64,000 bases of DNA, from positions 124,001 to 188,000 of the forward strand of contig NZ_SGXD01000005.1 of NCBI RefSeq assembly GCF_004216915.1, read 5' to 3'. Below the pieces are notes generated by a model. The model was not told where the DNA came from and searched no databases. It saw nothing but the letters and a program-made list of their open reading frames with translations. This stretch comes from Motilibacter rhizosphaerae. GTDB lineage: Bacteria; Actinomycetota; Actinomycetes; Motilibacterales; Motilibacteraceae. Positions 44,444 to 52,925 of the stretch are shown piece after piece (positions within the stretch are counted from its first letter, which is position 1; every line of letters starts with the position of its first letter). The position numbers and the translations under genes were made by a program.

Positions 44444-44725
44444 ATGCGCAACGCCCTCGAGCCCTGGCACCTGATCATCCTGCTGCTCATCGTCGTGATC
44501 CTGTTCGGCGCCAAGCGCCTCCCCGACACCGCGCGCGGCCTCGGCCGCTCGCTGCGGATCTTCAAGGCGGAGACCAAGGGCCTCATCGGCGACGACAAGG
44601 ACGAGGAGACCTCGACCGCGACGAGCACCGCCGCGCCCGTCGTCGCCCCGCGCGCCATCGAGCCGACCGTGGTCGCCCCCGCTCCCCAGCAGGCCGTGAA
44701 GCACGACGGCGTCGTCGAGCGCTGA
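44444..44725 (+). CDS. tatA: Sec-independent protein translocase TatA
   Basis: TatA forms the pore of the twin-arginine pathway that exports folded proteins. The 93-residue product has an N-terminal helix [20 protein letters not shown], an [16 protein letters not shown] amphipathic helix and a charged, disordered tail (Thr/Ala/Pro-rich). The FGAKRLPD hinge is diagnostic. AGTAGGA before the ATG at 44444 sets the start. tatC lies 52 bases downstream. The Tat signal on the GH3 lipoprotein in this window is a possible local substrate. Confidence 0.95.
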   Translation: MRNALEPWHLIILLLIVVILFGAKRLPDTARGLGRSLRIFKAETKGLIGDDKDEETSTATSTAAPVVAPRAIEPTVVAPAPQQAVKHDGVVER

Positions 44726-44777
44726 GCCCGGTCCTCGCGACCACCGCCCAGCGCCGGCCTCCAGGCACCTGCCGCCG

Positions 44778-45719
44778 ATGACCTCCGTCCACGACGCGCC
44801 GCCCCAGCAGCGCCGCCGGGCCCGCGTCCCGCTGCCGCCCCTGCGGCGCAAGCGGGAGCGCAACCCCGGCGGCCAGATGGCGCTGATCGACCACCTGCGC
44901 GAGCTGCGCCGTCGCATCGTCCTCTCGATGATCGCCGCGGTGCCCGGCGCGGTCATCGGCCTGGTCTTCTACCAGCCGATCTCGCACCAGCTGGTGCAGC
45001 CGATGTGCAACGCGCACATCCACTCCATCGCCGGCAAGCAGTGCCTCGTGCAGAACGGCATCACCCAGCCGTTCAACACCGCGCTCGCCATCGCCGTCGT
45101 GACGGGCATCCTGCTCGCCACCCCGGTGTGGCTCTACCAGCTCTGGGCGTTCGTGACCCCGGGGCTGCACGCCAACGAGCGCCGGTGGAGCATCGCGTTC
45201 CTCGCGACCTCGATCCCGTTGTTCTTCTCCGGTGCGGCGCTGGCCTACTGGCTGCTGCCCAAGGCCATCGACATGCTGCTGAGCTTCACGATCAGCGACG
45301 CGGCCAACCTCGTCGAGCTCAGCGACTACCTCAGCCTGCTGCTGCGGATGATCCTCGTGTTCGGCCTGGCGTTCGAGATGCCGGTCTTCATCGCGATGCT
45401 CAACGCCGCCGGGATCCTGCCCGGCCGGACGCTGATCAAGGCCTGGCGCTACGTCATCTTCGCGATCTTCGTCTTCGCCGCGGTCGCGACGCCCACCGGT
45501 GACCCGTTCACGATGCTCACGCTCGCGCTGCCGATGTGCGTGCTGTTCCTCGTGTCCTACGCCTTCTGCGTGTGGAACGACCGCCGTCGCGCCCGCCGCG
45601 CCGGCGAGTGGGGCTCGCTCGACGACGACGAGGCCTCGCCGCTCGACGAGACGCCCTCGGCGCTGGACGAGACCCGGTCCCCGCTCGACGACACCCCGTC
45701 GCGCCTCGACTGGTCCTGA
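44778..45719 (+). CDS. tatC: Sec-independent protein translocase TatC
   Basis: TatC is the receptor for twin-arginine signals. The 313-residue product has six membrane helices after a basic N-terminus (RRRARVPLPPLRRKRERNPG) and the conserved MALIDHLRELRRRI that contacts the signal peptide. It also has YQLWAFVTPGLHANERRW and FGLAFEMPVFIAML with the functional Glu. The cytoplasmic C-terminus ends in degenerate repeats, SPLDETP-SALDETR-SPLDDTP-SRLD, absent from the usual TatC core. The start ATG has a weak ribosome site. Confidence 0.96.
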   Translation: MTSVHDAPPQQRRRARVPLPPLRRKRERNPGGQMALIDHLRELRRRIVLSMIAAVPGAVIGLVFYQPISHQLVQPMCNAHIHSIAGKQCLVQNGITQPFNTALAIAVVTGILLATPVWLYQLWAFVTPGLHANERRWSIAFLATSIPLFFSGAALAYWLLPKAIDMLLSFTISDAANLVELSDYLSLLLRMILVFGLAFEMPVFIAMLNAAGILPGRTLIKAWRYVIFAIFVFAAVATPTGDPFTMLTLALPMCVLFLVSYAFCVWNDRRRARRAGEWGSLDDDEASPLDETPSALDETRSPLDDTPSRLDWS

Positions 45720-45743
45720 GCGCCGGGTCCGCGCGGGCGGACG

Positions 45744-45749
45744 TACGCT
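45744..45749 (+). promoter_or_regulatory. -10 box implying a leaderless helicase transcript
   Basis: TACGCT lies six bases before the ATG at 45756, and no ribosome site is visible. Confidence 0.5.
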
Positions 45750-45755
45750 GGCGCC

Positions 45756-48470
45756 ATGACCTCCGCGGCCGAGCGGTACGCCGCCGCCCGGCGCAGGGCG
45801 GCTGAGGCGCGCACCGAGTTGGGCCGGTTCTCCCAGGACTACCCCTTCGGGCTCGACGAGTTCCAGCTCGAGGCCTGCCGGGCGCTCGAGGCCGGGCGGG
45901 GCGTGCTCGTCGCGGCGCCGACGGGTGCCGGCAAGACCGTCGTCGGCGAGTTCGCGGTGCACCTCGCGCTCGCCGAGGGGCACAAGTGCTTCTACACCAC
46001 GCCGATCAAGGCGCTGTCGAACCAGAAGTTCCACGACCTCGTCGAGCGCTACGGCCCGGAGCGCGTCGGCCTGCTCACCGGCGACAACGTCGTCAACGGC
46101 GAGGCGCCGATCGTCGTCATGACGACCGAGGTGCTGCGCAACATGCTCTACTCCGGCAGCGCCACGCTCGCCGGGCTCGCCTACGTCGTCATGGACGAGG
46201 TGCACTACCTCGCCGACCGCTTCCGCGGGGCGGTGTGGGAGGAGGTGATCATCCACCTCCCGGAGTCCGTGCGGCTCGTCTCGCTGAGCGCGACGGTGAG
46301 CAACGCCGAGGAGTTCGGCGACTGGCTGGTGACCGTGCGCGGTGACACCGCCGTCGTGCTGGAGGAGCACCGGCCGGTCCCGCTGTGGCAGCACATCCTC
46401 GTCGGCGGCCGGCTGCACGACATGTTCACCGACGCCGACCAGAGGACCGTCAACCCCGAGGTCGCCCGGCTCGCCCGCGAGCAGTCGCAGCGGATGCTCG
46501 ACTACAGCCGGCGCGGGCCGAAGGGCCGGCCCAACGTGCGGGGCGGGTTCCGCCCGCCGTCGCGGGTCGAGGTCATCGAGGGGCTGCGCGCCGAAGGGCT
46601 GCTGCCCGCCATCACCTTCATCTTCAGCCGCGCCGGCTGCGACGCCGCGGTGCAGCAGTGCCTCGCCGCCGGGCTGCGGCTCAACACACCGAGCGAGGCG
46701 CTGGAGGTGCGCGGGATCGTCGACGCCCGCACGGCGCAGATCCCCGACGAGGACCTGCACGTGCTCGGCTTCGACGACTTCGCCGAGGCGCTCGAGCGGG
46801 GGGTCGCGGCGCACCACGCCGGGCTGCTGCCGACGTTCAAGGAGATCGTCGAGGAGCTGTTCGTCCGCGGGCTGGTCAAGGCCGTCTTCGCGACGGAGAC
46901 GCTGGCGCTCGGCATCAACATGCCGGCCCGCTCGGTGGTGCTGGAGAAGCTCAGCAAGTGGAACGGCGAGACCCACGCCGACGTGACCCCGGGGGAGTAC
47001 ACCCAGCTCACCGGCCGCGCCGGCCGGCGCGGCATCGACGTCGAGGGCCACGCGGTCGTGCTCTTCACGCCGGGGATGGACCCGCAGGCGGTGGTGGGGC
47101 TGGCGAGCACCCGGACGTACCCGCTGCGGAGCAGCTTCCGCCCCTCCTACAACATGGCCGTCAACCTCGTCCGGCAGTACGGCCGCACCCGCTCGCGCGA
47201 GCTGCTCGAGACGAGCTTCGCGCAGTTCCAGGCCGACCGGTCCGTCGTCGGCATCGCCCGCCAGGTGCAGCGCGGGCAGGAGGCGCTCGAGGGCTACCGC
47301 GAGGCGATGCGCTGCGAGCTCGGCGACTTCAGCGAGTACGCCGCGCTGCGCCGCGCGCTGTCCGACCGCGAGGCCGAGCTGTCCCGGCAGAGCGCCGCCA
47401 ACCGGCGGGCGCAGGCCGCCCAGTCGTTGGAGCGGCTCAAGCCCGGCGACGTCATCGAGGTGCCGAGCGGGCGCCGCGCCGGGCTCGCCGTCGTGCTGGA
47501 CCCGGGGCTCGCCGGGTCCTTCGACGGGCCGCGCCCCACCGTGCTCACGGCGGACCGGCAGGTCCGCAAGCTCACCGTGCACGACTTCCCCGTGCCGGTG
47601 AAGGCGCTCGACACCGTGCGCATCCCGCGCGGGTTCAACCCGCGCAACCCGCAGATGCGCCGCGACCTCGCCTCGAGCCTGCGCAACACCGGGGCCGAGG
47701 GCGGCAAGCCGAAGCGCGCGCGCTCCGGCGCGGCGGACGACCCCGAGATCGCGCGGCTGCGCCAGGCGGTGCGCGACCACCCGTGCCACCGCTGCCCCGA
47801 CCGCGAGGACCACGCGCGCTGGGCGGAGCGCGCGATCCGGCTGGAGCGGGAGACGGCGGCGCTCGAGCGGCGGGTGGCCGCGCGTACCGGCACGATCTCG
47901 CGCACCTTCGACCGCGTGACCGCGCTGCTCGAGCAGCTCGGCTACCTCGAGGGCGACCGCGTGACGCCCGCGGGGGAGCGGCTGTCCCGGCTCTACACCG
48001 AGCTCGACCTGCTCGCCGCGGAGTGCCTGCGCGAGGGCGTGTGGGAGCAGCTCGACCCCGCCGAGCTCGCGGCGTGCGCCTCCGCGCTGGTCTACGAGGC
48101 GCGGCAGAGCGACGACGCCGCGACCCCGCGCCTGCCGCCGGGCCGCACCGCCGAGGCCCTCGACCGCACGCTGCGCCTGTGGGGCGAGGTCGCCGGGCTG
48201 GAGTCCGAGCACCGGCTGGAGTTCACCTCGCGGCCCGACCTCGGCTTCGCCTGGCCCGTCCACCGCTGGGCCGGCGGCGCGCGCCTCGACGTCGTGCTGC
48301 GCGAGAGCGGCCTGGCGGCCGGGGACTTCGTGCGCTGGTGCAAGCAGGTCATGGACCTGCTCGGCCAGCTCGCCGACGCCGCGCCCGAGGGCTCGCGCGT
48401 CCGTGGCACCGCGCTGCAGGCGATCGCCCGCGTCAAGCGCGGGGTCGTGGCCTACTCCAGCGTGTCCTAG
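45756..48470 (+). CDS. helY: Ski2/Mtr4-like DEAD/DEAH-box helicase (HelY type)
   Basis: The 904-residue helicase has a Q-like region FGLDEFQLEACRALE, motif I APTGAGKT, TTPIKALSNQKF, motif II DEVHY, motif III SLSATVSN, motif V ATETLALGINMPAR and motif VI QLTGRAGRRGID. The C-terminal half resembles the ratchet and DSHCT-like region of Ski2/Mtr4 proteins and includes HPCHRCPDREDHARWAERA, a metal-site-like segment. Mycobacterial HelY lies beside tatAC in the same way. A role in RNA processing or decay is inferred from eukaryotic relatives. Its stop codon shares the CTAG tetranucleotide with the opposing exonuclease gene. Confidence 0.94.
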   Translation: MTSAAERYAAARRRAAEARTELGRFSQDYPFGLDEFQLEACRALEAGRGVLVAAPTGAGKTVVGEFAVHLALAEGHKCFYTTPIKALSNQKFHDLVERYGPERVGLLTGDNVVNGEAPIVVMTTEVLRNMLYSGSATLAGLAYVVMDEVHYLADRFRGAVWEEVIIHLPESVRLVSLSATVSNAEEFGDWLVTVRGDTAVVLEEHRPVPLWQHILVGGRLHDMFTDADQRTVNPEVARLAREQSQRMLDYSRRGPKGRPNVRGGFRPPSRVEVIEGLRAEGLLPAITFIFSRAGCDAAVQQCLAAGLRLNTPSEALEVRGIVDARTAQIPDEDLHVLGFDDFAEALERGVAAHHAGLLPTFKEIVEELFVRGLVKAVFATETLALGINMPARSVVLEKLSKWNGETHADVTPGEYTQLTGRAGRRGIDVEGHAVVLFTPGMDPQAVVGLASTRTYPLRSSFRPSYNMAVNLVRQYGRTRSRELLETSFAQFQADRSVVGIARQVQRGQEALEGYREAMRCELGDFSEYAALRRALSDREAELSRQSAANRRAQAAQSLERLKPGDVIEVPSGRRAGLAVVLDPGLAGSFDGPRPTVLTADRQVRKLTVHDFPVPVKALDTVRIPRGFNPRNPQMRRDLASSLRNTGAEGGKPKRARSGAADDPEIARLRQAVRDHPCHRCPDREDHARWAERAIRLERETAALERRVAARTGTISRTFDRVTALLEQLGYLEGDRVTPAGERLSRLYTELDLLAAECLREGVWEQLDPAELAACASALVYEARQSDDAATPRLPPGRTAEALDRTLRLWGEVAGLESEHRLEFTSRPDLGFAWPVHRWAGGARLDVVLRESGLAAGDFVRWCKQVMDLLGQLADAAPEGSRVRGTALQAIARVKRGVVAYSSVS

Positions 48471-49387
48471 CGGGCCGCGGACAGCGCCGCCGTCACCCGG
48501 TCCGCGGCGCCACCGAGCCCCCAGCGCTCGACGAGCTCCTGCCAGCGCGCGGTGTCGCGCGGCTCGCGGGGGAGGCGGTCGTCGTGCTCCGGTACGGGGG
48601 CGTCGCGCGCGACCCGCACGACGACCGGCGCCGCGTCGAGGTACGCCGACGCCGCCCGCAGCCTCTGCAGCTGCGGGGCGCTGAGGCCCTTGTCGCCGGC
48701 GTCGACCGCGGCGCGCAGCCCGGCGAGCGTGCCGTAGCGGGCGAGCAGGGCGGCGGCGGTCTTCTCCCCGACACCCGGGACGCCCGGCAGGCCGTCGGAG
48801 GGGTCGCCGCGCAGCAGCGCGAACTCCGCGTACGCCTCACCGGAGGCCACGGCGTACTTCTCGCGCAGCCGGGCCTCGTCGTAGACCTCGGCGGCGCCGA
48901 CGCCCTTGGCGGCGACGTAGAGGACCCGCACCTTGCGCGCGTCGTCGACGAGCTGGAAGAGGTCGCGGTCGCCGGTGACCACCTCGGTGGGGACGCGGGA
49001 GGCGGTCGCGAGCGTGCCGAGGACGTCGTCGGCCTCGTAGCCCGGCACCCCGAACCAGCACAGCCCGAGCGCGTCGAGGCAGTCCTGGATGACGGCGACC
49101 TGGGGCACGATCGCGTCGGGCACGACCTCGCCGTCGCCGGCGGGAGCGACCCGGTGCGCCTTGTAGGACGGCAGCGCCGCGACCCGGAAGGCCGGCCGCC
49201 AGTCGGCGTCCATCGCGGCCACCAGCCGGGTCGGCTGCCGGTCGGTGACGAGGCGGGCGACGAAGTCGAGGAAGCCGCGGACGGCGTTGACCGGCGTCCC
49301 GTCGGGCGCGCGGACGGTGTCCGGCACGCCGAAGAACGCCCGGAAGTAGAGCGAGGGGGCGTCCAGCAGGAGGAGTCGGTCTGCCAC
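48467..49387 (-). CDS. 5'-3' exonuclease, FEN/PolI N-terminal-domain type
   Basis: The 306-residue product is a stand-alone flap nuclease: RLLLLDAPSLYFRAFFGVPD, VAAMDADWRPAFR, PSYKAHR with the catalytic Lys/Arg, GYEADDVLGTLA with the paired metal-binding Asp residues, VTGDRDLFQLVDD and the H3TH motif GDPSDGLPGVPGVGEKTAAALL. It would remove RNA primers or flaps. The GTG at 49387 places VADRLLLLDAP at the start; an extension to 49444 would overlap the M24 promoter and was rejected. Its start codon lies within a sequence resembling the core of the inverted repeat near 39 kb. Confidence 0.92.
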   Translation of the reverse strand: MADRLLLLDAPSLYFRAFFGVPDTVRAPDGTPVNAVRGFLDFVARLVTDRQPTRLVAAMDADWRPAFRVAALPSYKAHRVAPAGDGEVVPDAIVPQVAVIQDCLDALGLCWFGVPGYEADDVLGTLATASRVPTEVVTGDRDLFQLVDDARKVRVLYVAAKGVGAAEVYDEARLREKYAVASGEAYAEFALLRGDPSDGLPGVPGVGEKTAAALLARYGTLAGLRAAVDAGDKGLSAPQLQRLRAASAYLDAAPVVVRVARDAPVPEHDDRLPREPRDTARWQELVERWGLGGAADRVTAALSAAR

Positions 49388-49412
49388 TTGATCAGGCTGC
49401 CACACCACCCGA

Positions 49413-49418
49413 TAGGGT
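49413..49418 (+). promoter_or_regulatory. -10 box implying a leaderless M24 peptidase transcript
   Basis: TAGGGT lies six bases before the GTG at 49425, in a 37-base divergent gap. Confidence 0.55.
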
Positions 49419-49424
49419 GCCTGC

Positions 49425-50543
49425 GTGATCGCCGGCCCCGACATCGCGGCGCTGCGCGCACGGCTCTCGGCCGCCGCGGCGGCCGCCGGGCGGGCGTCGG
49501 TGGACGCCCTGCTGGTCTCCCCGGGGCCGGACCTGCGCTACCTCACCGGCTACGACGCGATCGCCCTCGAGCGGCTCACCTGCCTCGTGCTGCCCGCTGA
49601 CGGCGACCCCCGCGTGGTCGTCCCGCGGCTCGAGCGGCCCGCCGCCCTCGCCTCGCCCGTCGGCGCGCTCGGGCTCGAGGTCGTGGCGTGGGACGAGACC
49701 GACGACCCGTACGCCCTGGTGGCCTCACTGCTCCCCGGCGCGGGCTCGGTCGCGGTCGACGACCGCATGTGGGCGGTCAAGGCGCTGGCGCTGCAGGGGG
49801 CGCTCCCGCAGGCGCGGCAGAGCGCCGCAGGCGTGGTCCTGCGCGAGCTGCGCATGCGCAAGGACGCCGCCGAGGTCGAGGCGCTGCGACGCGCGGGCGA
49901 GGCCATCGACCGCGTGCACGCACGGGTGCCCGAGTGGCTGCGCCCCGGCCGCACCGAGCGTGAGGTCGGGCGCGACATCGCCGACGCGATCCTCGCTGAG
50001 GGCCACGCGACCGTCGACTTCGTCATCGTCGCCTCGGGGCCCAACGGCGCCTCGCCGCACCACGAGCTGTCCGACCGGGTGGTCCAGGACGGCGACGTCG
50101 TCGTCGTCGACATCGGCGGCGCCATGCCCGACGGCTACTGCTCCGACAGCACCCGGACCTACGCCGTGGGAGGGGTCCCGGCGGAGTTCGGCTGGGCGTA
50201 CGACGCGCTGCAGGCCGCCCAGGAGGCCGCGTGCGCAGCCGCCCGCCCCGGCGTGACGTGCGCGGAGGTGGACGCCGCGGCGCGCCGGGTGCTGGAGGAC
50301 GCCGGCCTCGGTGACCGGTTCGTGCACCGCACCGGCCACGGCATCGGGCTGGAGACGCACGAGGAGCCGTACATCGTGGCGGGCAACGACCTGCCGCTGG
50401 AGCCCGGCATGGCCTTCTCCGTCGAGCCCGGGATCTACGACGAGGGCGTCGGCGGCGCCCGCATCGAGGACATCGTCGTCTGCACGGACGACGGAGCAGA
50501 ACGGCTCAACCGGAGACCCCGGGAGCTGGTCGTCATCGGCTGA
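49425..50543 (+). CDS. M24 family Xaa-Pro aminopeptidase-like metallopeptidase
   Basis: The 372-residue product has the creatinase-like N-domain (LLVSPGPDLRYLTGYDAIAL) and the pita-bread C-domain. That contains SGPNGASPHHELSDR (His), VVVVDIGGAMPDGYCSDSTR (Asp pair), HRTGHGIGLETHEEPYIVAG (His ligand and substrate His), FSVEPGIY (Glu ligand) and GGARIEDIVV (Glu ligand). All five metal ligands are present, so it should be active on X-Pro peptides. No signal peptide. The structured leader of the CAP gene follows. Confidence 0.95.
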   Translation: MIAGPDIAALRARLSAAAAAAGRASVDALLVSPGPDLRYLTGYDAIALERLTCLVLPADGDPRVVVPRLERPAALASPVGALGLEVVAWDETDDPYALVASLLPGAGSVAVDDRMWAVKALALQGALPQARQSAAGVVLRELRMRKDAAEVEALRRAGEAIDRVHARVPEWLRPGRTEREVGRDIADAILAEGHATVDFVIVASGPNGASPHHELSDRVVQDGDVVVVDIGGAMPDGYCSDSTRTYAVGGVPAEFGWAYDALQAAQEAACAAARPGVTCAEVDAAARRVLEDAGLGDRFVHRTGHGIGLETHEEPYIVAGNDLPLEPGMAFSVEPGIYDEGVGGARIEDIVVCTDDGAERLNRRPRELVVIG

Positions 50544-50661
50544 TCCCGTCACCCGGACGCGGCATCCCGCCCCGTCCGGTTCAAGCGGTCGCTCCCCGGT
50601 CCCGATCCGGAGAAGGACCGCAGGACAGCGCGCCACCGGCGCCGCGCCCGTCCTCCGCCCC

Positions 50662-50701
50662 CGGACCACCGGTCCGCTCGCCGGTCCGCGCCTGCGGACC
50701 G
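50662..50701 (+). other. structured leader with two adjacent hairpins upstream of the CAP gene
   Basis: CGGACC-ACC-GGTCCG (50662-50676) and CGGTCCGC-GCCT-GCGGACCG (50682-50701) are two perfect hairpins 18 bases before the ATG at 50720. Their arms share GGTCCG/CGGACC, so alternative pairings between the two are possible. It may be a terminator for the M24 gene or a regulatory leader; no known riboswitch consensus was recognised. Confidence 0.5.
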
Positions 50702-50719
50702 TCCACGGAAGGACTCGCC

Positions 50720-51271
50720 ATGCGTCCCGAGAGCTCCCGCCCGTCCCGCCGCCTGCTCGCCGGCATGGTCGGCATGGTCGGCATGGTCGCCCTGCTGCCG
50801 CTCGGCCAGGCCCTGCCCGCGCACGCCGCCACCTCGCCCGCCGCCGCGGCGCTGGGCACCGCGAGCGCCGCCACCCCCGCCGTCACGTCGAGCACGACCT
50901 CCCGCGCCTCTGCCCGGGCCTCCGCCGTGCGAACCCTGCTCGTGCAGATCAACCGCGAGCGCGCCGCGCACCACCTGCGCCCCCTGCGCCTCAGCCGCGA
51001 CCTCACCGTCTACGCCGGCCGCCACTCGGTCGACATGGCCGTCCCGCGCCGGCTCGTCCACTCCACGGGCCTCTCGACGCTGTGCTGCTGGACGCGGATC
51101 GGCGAGAACGTCGCCTACGCCGTCACTCCCCAGATCGCGGGCGCGACGCTGCTCGCCTCGCCGCCGCACCGCGCCAACATCCTCACCCCGCAGTTCACCG
51201 AGATCGGGATCGGCGTCGCCCGCAGCGGCGGCAGGATCTGGGTCACCGAGGTCTTCCGCGCCCGCCGCTAG
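50720..51271 (+). CDS. secreted CAP (SCP/PR-1) domain protein
   Basis: The 183-residue product has a signal peptide (RRLLAGMVGMVGMVALLPLG, cleavage near AHA-ATS at about 37), a Ser/Thr/Ala linker and a CAP domain: LLVQINRERAAHHLRPLRLS, YAGRHSVDMAVPRRLVHSTG, RIGENVAYA, ASPPHRANILTPQFTEIGIG. The His and Glu of the usual cavity are present. CAP proteins act outside the cell; bacterial functions are mostly unknown. The signal core is encoded by three tandem copies of GGCATGGTC. GGAAGGA precedes the ATG. Confidence 0.93.
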   Translation: MRPESSRPSRRLLAGMVGMVGMVALLPLGQALPAHAATSPAAAALGTASAATPAVTSSTTSRASARASAVRTLLVQINRERAAHHLRPLRLSRDLTVYAGRHSVDMAVPRRLVHSTGLSTLCCWTRIGENVAYAVTPQIAGATLLASPPHRANILTPQFTEIGIGVARSGGRIWVTEVFRARR

Positions 51272-51294
51272 TCCTCCGTCCGGCGGGCGCCGGG

Positions 51295-51300
51295 TAGGGT
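51295..51300 (+). promoter_or_regulatory. -10 box implying a leaderless amidohydrolase transcript
   Basis: TAGGGT lies seven bases before the GTG at 51308. Confidence 0.5.
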
Positions 51301-51307
51301 CCGCCGG

Positions 51308-52918
51308 GTGAGCGAGCCCGGCGACCCGACCCGTCCCCTGCTCTTGCGCGGCGGTGTCGTGCACAGCCCCGCGGACCCCTTCGCGACCGCGCTGCTCGTG
51401 GTCGACGGGACGGTGGCCTGGGTGGGCTCGGACGCGGCAGCGGCGGCCAGCGCTCCTCCCGGCGCCGAGGTCGTCGAGCTCGACGGCGCCCTCGTGACCG
51501 CGGCCTTCGTCGACGCCCACGTCCACCTCACCGCCACCGGCCTGCGGCTCCCCGGTCCCCACGCCGTGCTCGACCTGGGCCCGGCGACCAGCGCCCGGGA
51601 CCTGCTCGCGGCCCTCACCGCCGCCGCCGCCGCCCTGCCCGAGGGCGAGCTGCTCCTGGCCGAGGGCTTCGACGAGTCCTCCTGGGCCGACCCGCGGCTC
51701 CCCGGGCTGGCCGAGCTCGACGCCGCGGTCGGGCCGCGCCCGGCCCTCGTCGGCCGCGTGGACGCGCACTCCTCGCTCGCCTCGACGGCCCTGCGCCGGC
51801 AGCTGGGCCTGCCCCTCGACGACGCGCCGCTCGCGGGGGCGGCGCACACGACCGCCAGCGCCGCCGCCCTCGCCAGCCTCTCCCCGCAGCGGCGCGAGGC
51901 CGCGCAGCTCGCCGCCCTGCGCGCCGCCGCTGCGCTCGGCATCGGCGTCGTCCACGAGATGGGCGGTCCGGGGTTCGGCGGCCCCGACGACCTCGCCGCG
52001 CTGCTGCAGCCCCGCCCCGGGCTGCCGCGGGTCGCCGGCTACTGGGGAGAGCTCGGCGCCACCGCACGGGCGGCCGAGCTCGGCGCGCTCGGCCCGGCAG
52101 GTGACGTGCTCGCCGACGGGTCGCTCGGCTCCCGCACGGCGGCGCTGCGCTCCGCGTACGCCGACCGGCCCGGGCACCTCGGCAGCGCGTACGTCTCGGC
52201 GGGGGAGGTCCGCGACGCCGTCCTCGCCTGCGTCGCGGCCGGGACGCAGCCGGGCTTCCACGTCATCGGCGACGGCGCCCTCGACGTCGTGCTGGCGGGG
52301 CTGCGGGAGGCGGCGGGTGTCGTGGGCGAGCTCGCCGTGCGCGCCGCCCGCCCCCGCCTCGAGCACGTGCTCATGCCCGACGCCGACGCGGTCGCCGAGC
52401 TCGCCCGGCTCGGGGTCGTCGCCTCGGTGCAGCCGGCCTTCGCCGCCACCTGGGGCGCAGCGGGCGGGATGTACGAGCACCGGCTCGGGCGCGAGCGCGC
52501 CCGAGCGCTCCACCCCCTCGCCGCGCTCGCCGCCGCCGGGGTGGCGCTGGCGCTCGGCAGCGACGCGCCCGTCACGCCGCTCGCCCCCTGGGAGGGCGTG
52601 CGCGCCGCGGCCTTCGGCGTCCCCGACGGGGCCGCGCTGTCCGTGCGAGCCGCCTTCGCCGCCGCCACCCGCGGCGGGTGGCGCGCGGAGGGGCGCGACG
52701 AGGGCGGGGTCCTCGCTCCGGGCGCGCCGGCCACGCTCGCCGTGTGGGAGCCCACCGACCTCGTCGTGCAGACCCCCGACCCGCGGGTGTCGGCCTGGTC
52801 GACCGACCCGCGCTCCGGGGTCCCCGGCCTCCCGGACCTCACCCCGGGGACCCCCGCGCCGCGCTGCCTGCGCACGGTCGTCGACGGCGTGACGGTGCAC
52901 GCCGCCGACGCCGGCTAG
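51308..52918 (+). CDS. YtcJ-like amidohydrolase
   Basis: The 536-residue product is a metal-dependent hydrolase with a TIM barrel: FVDAHVHLTATGLRLPGP (HxH metal site), GEGFDES-like LLAEGFDESSWADPRLPG, DAHSSLAS, ADGSLGSRTAAL (the SLGS segment of this group), FHVIGDGALDVVLAG, RLEHVLMPDADAV, and ALGSDAPVTPLAPWEGVRAA with the catalytic Asp. Members cleave amide or carbamate bonds of unknown substrates. The leaderless-type GTG is used. It ends seven bases before the opposing secreted-protein gene. Confidence 0.9.
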   Translation: MSEPGDPTRPLLLRGGVVHSPADPFATALLVVDGTVAWVGSDAAAAASAPPGAEVVELDGALVTAAFVDAHVHLTATGLRLPGPHAVLDLGPATSARDLLAALTAAAAALPEGELLLAEGFDESSWADPRLPGLAELDAAVGPRPALVGRVDAHSSLASTALRRQLGLPLDDAPLAGAAHTTASAAALASLSPQRREAAQLAALRAAAALGIGVVHEMGGPGFGGPDDLAALLQPRPGLPRVAGYWGELGATARAAELGALGPAGDVLADGSLGSRTAALRSAYADRPGHLGSAYVSAGEVRDAVLACVAAGTQPGFHVIGDGALDVVLAGLREAAGVVGELAVRAARPRLEHVLMPDADAVAELARLGVVASVQPAFAATWGAAGGMYEHRLGRERARALHPLAALAAAGVALALGSDAPVTPLAPWEGVRAAAFGVPDGAALSVRAAFAAATRGGWRAEGRDEGGVLAPGAPATLAVWEPTDLVVQTPDPRVSAWSTDPRSGVPGLPDLTPGTPAPRCLRTVVDGVTVHAADAG

Positions 52919-52925
52919 GACGGGG

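Noticed and set aside
49388-49444. Longer N-terminus for the exonuclease
   Set aside because: It would run into the M24 gene and through its promoter; the fold begins at the GTG at 49387.
50544-50719. c-di-AMP (ydaO-type) riboswitch before the CAP gene
   Set aside because: The conserved GAACCC and related junction sequences are absent; only simple hairpins are seen.
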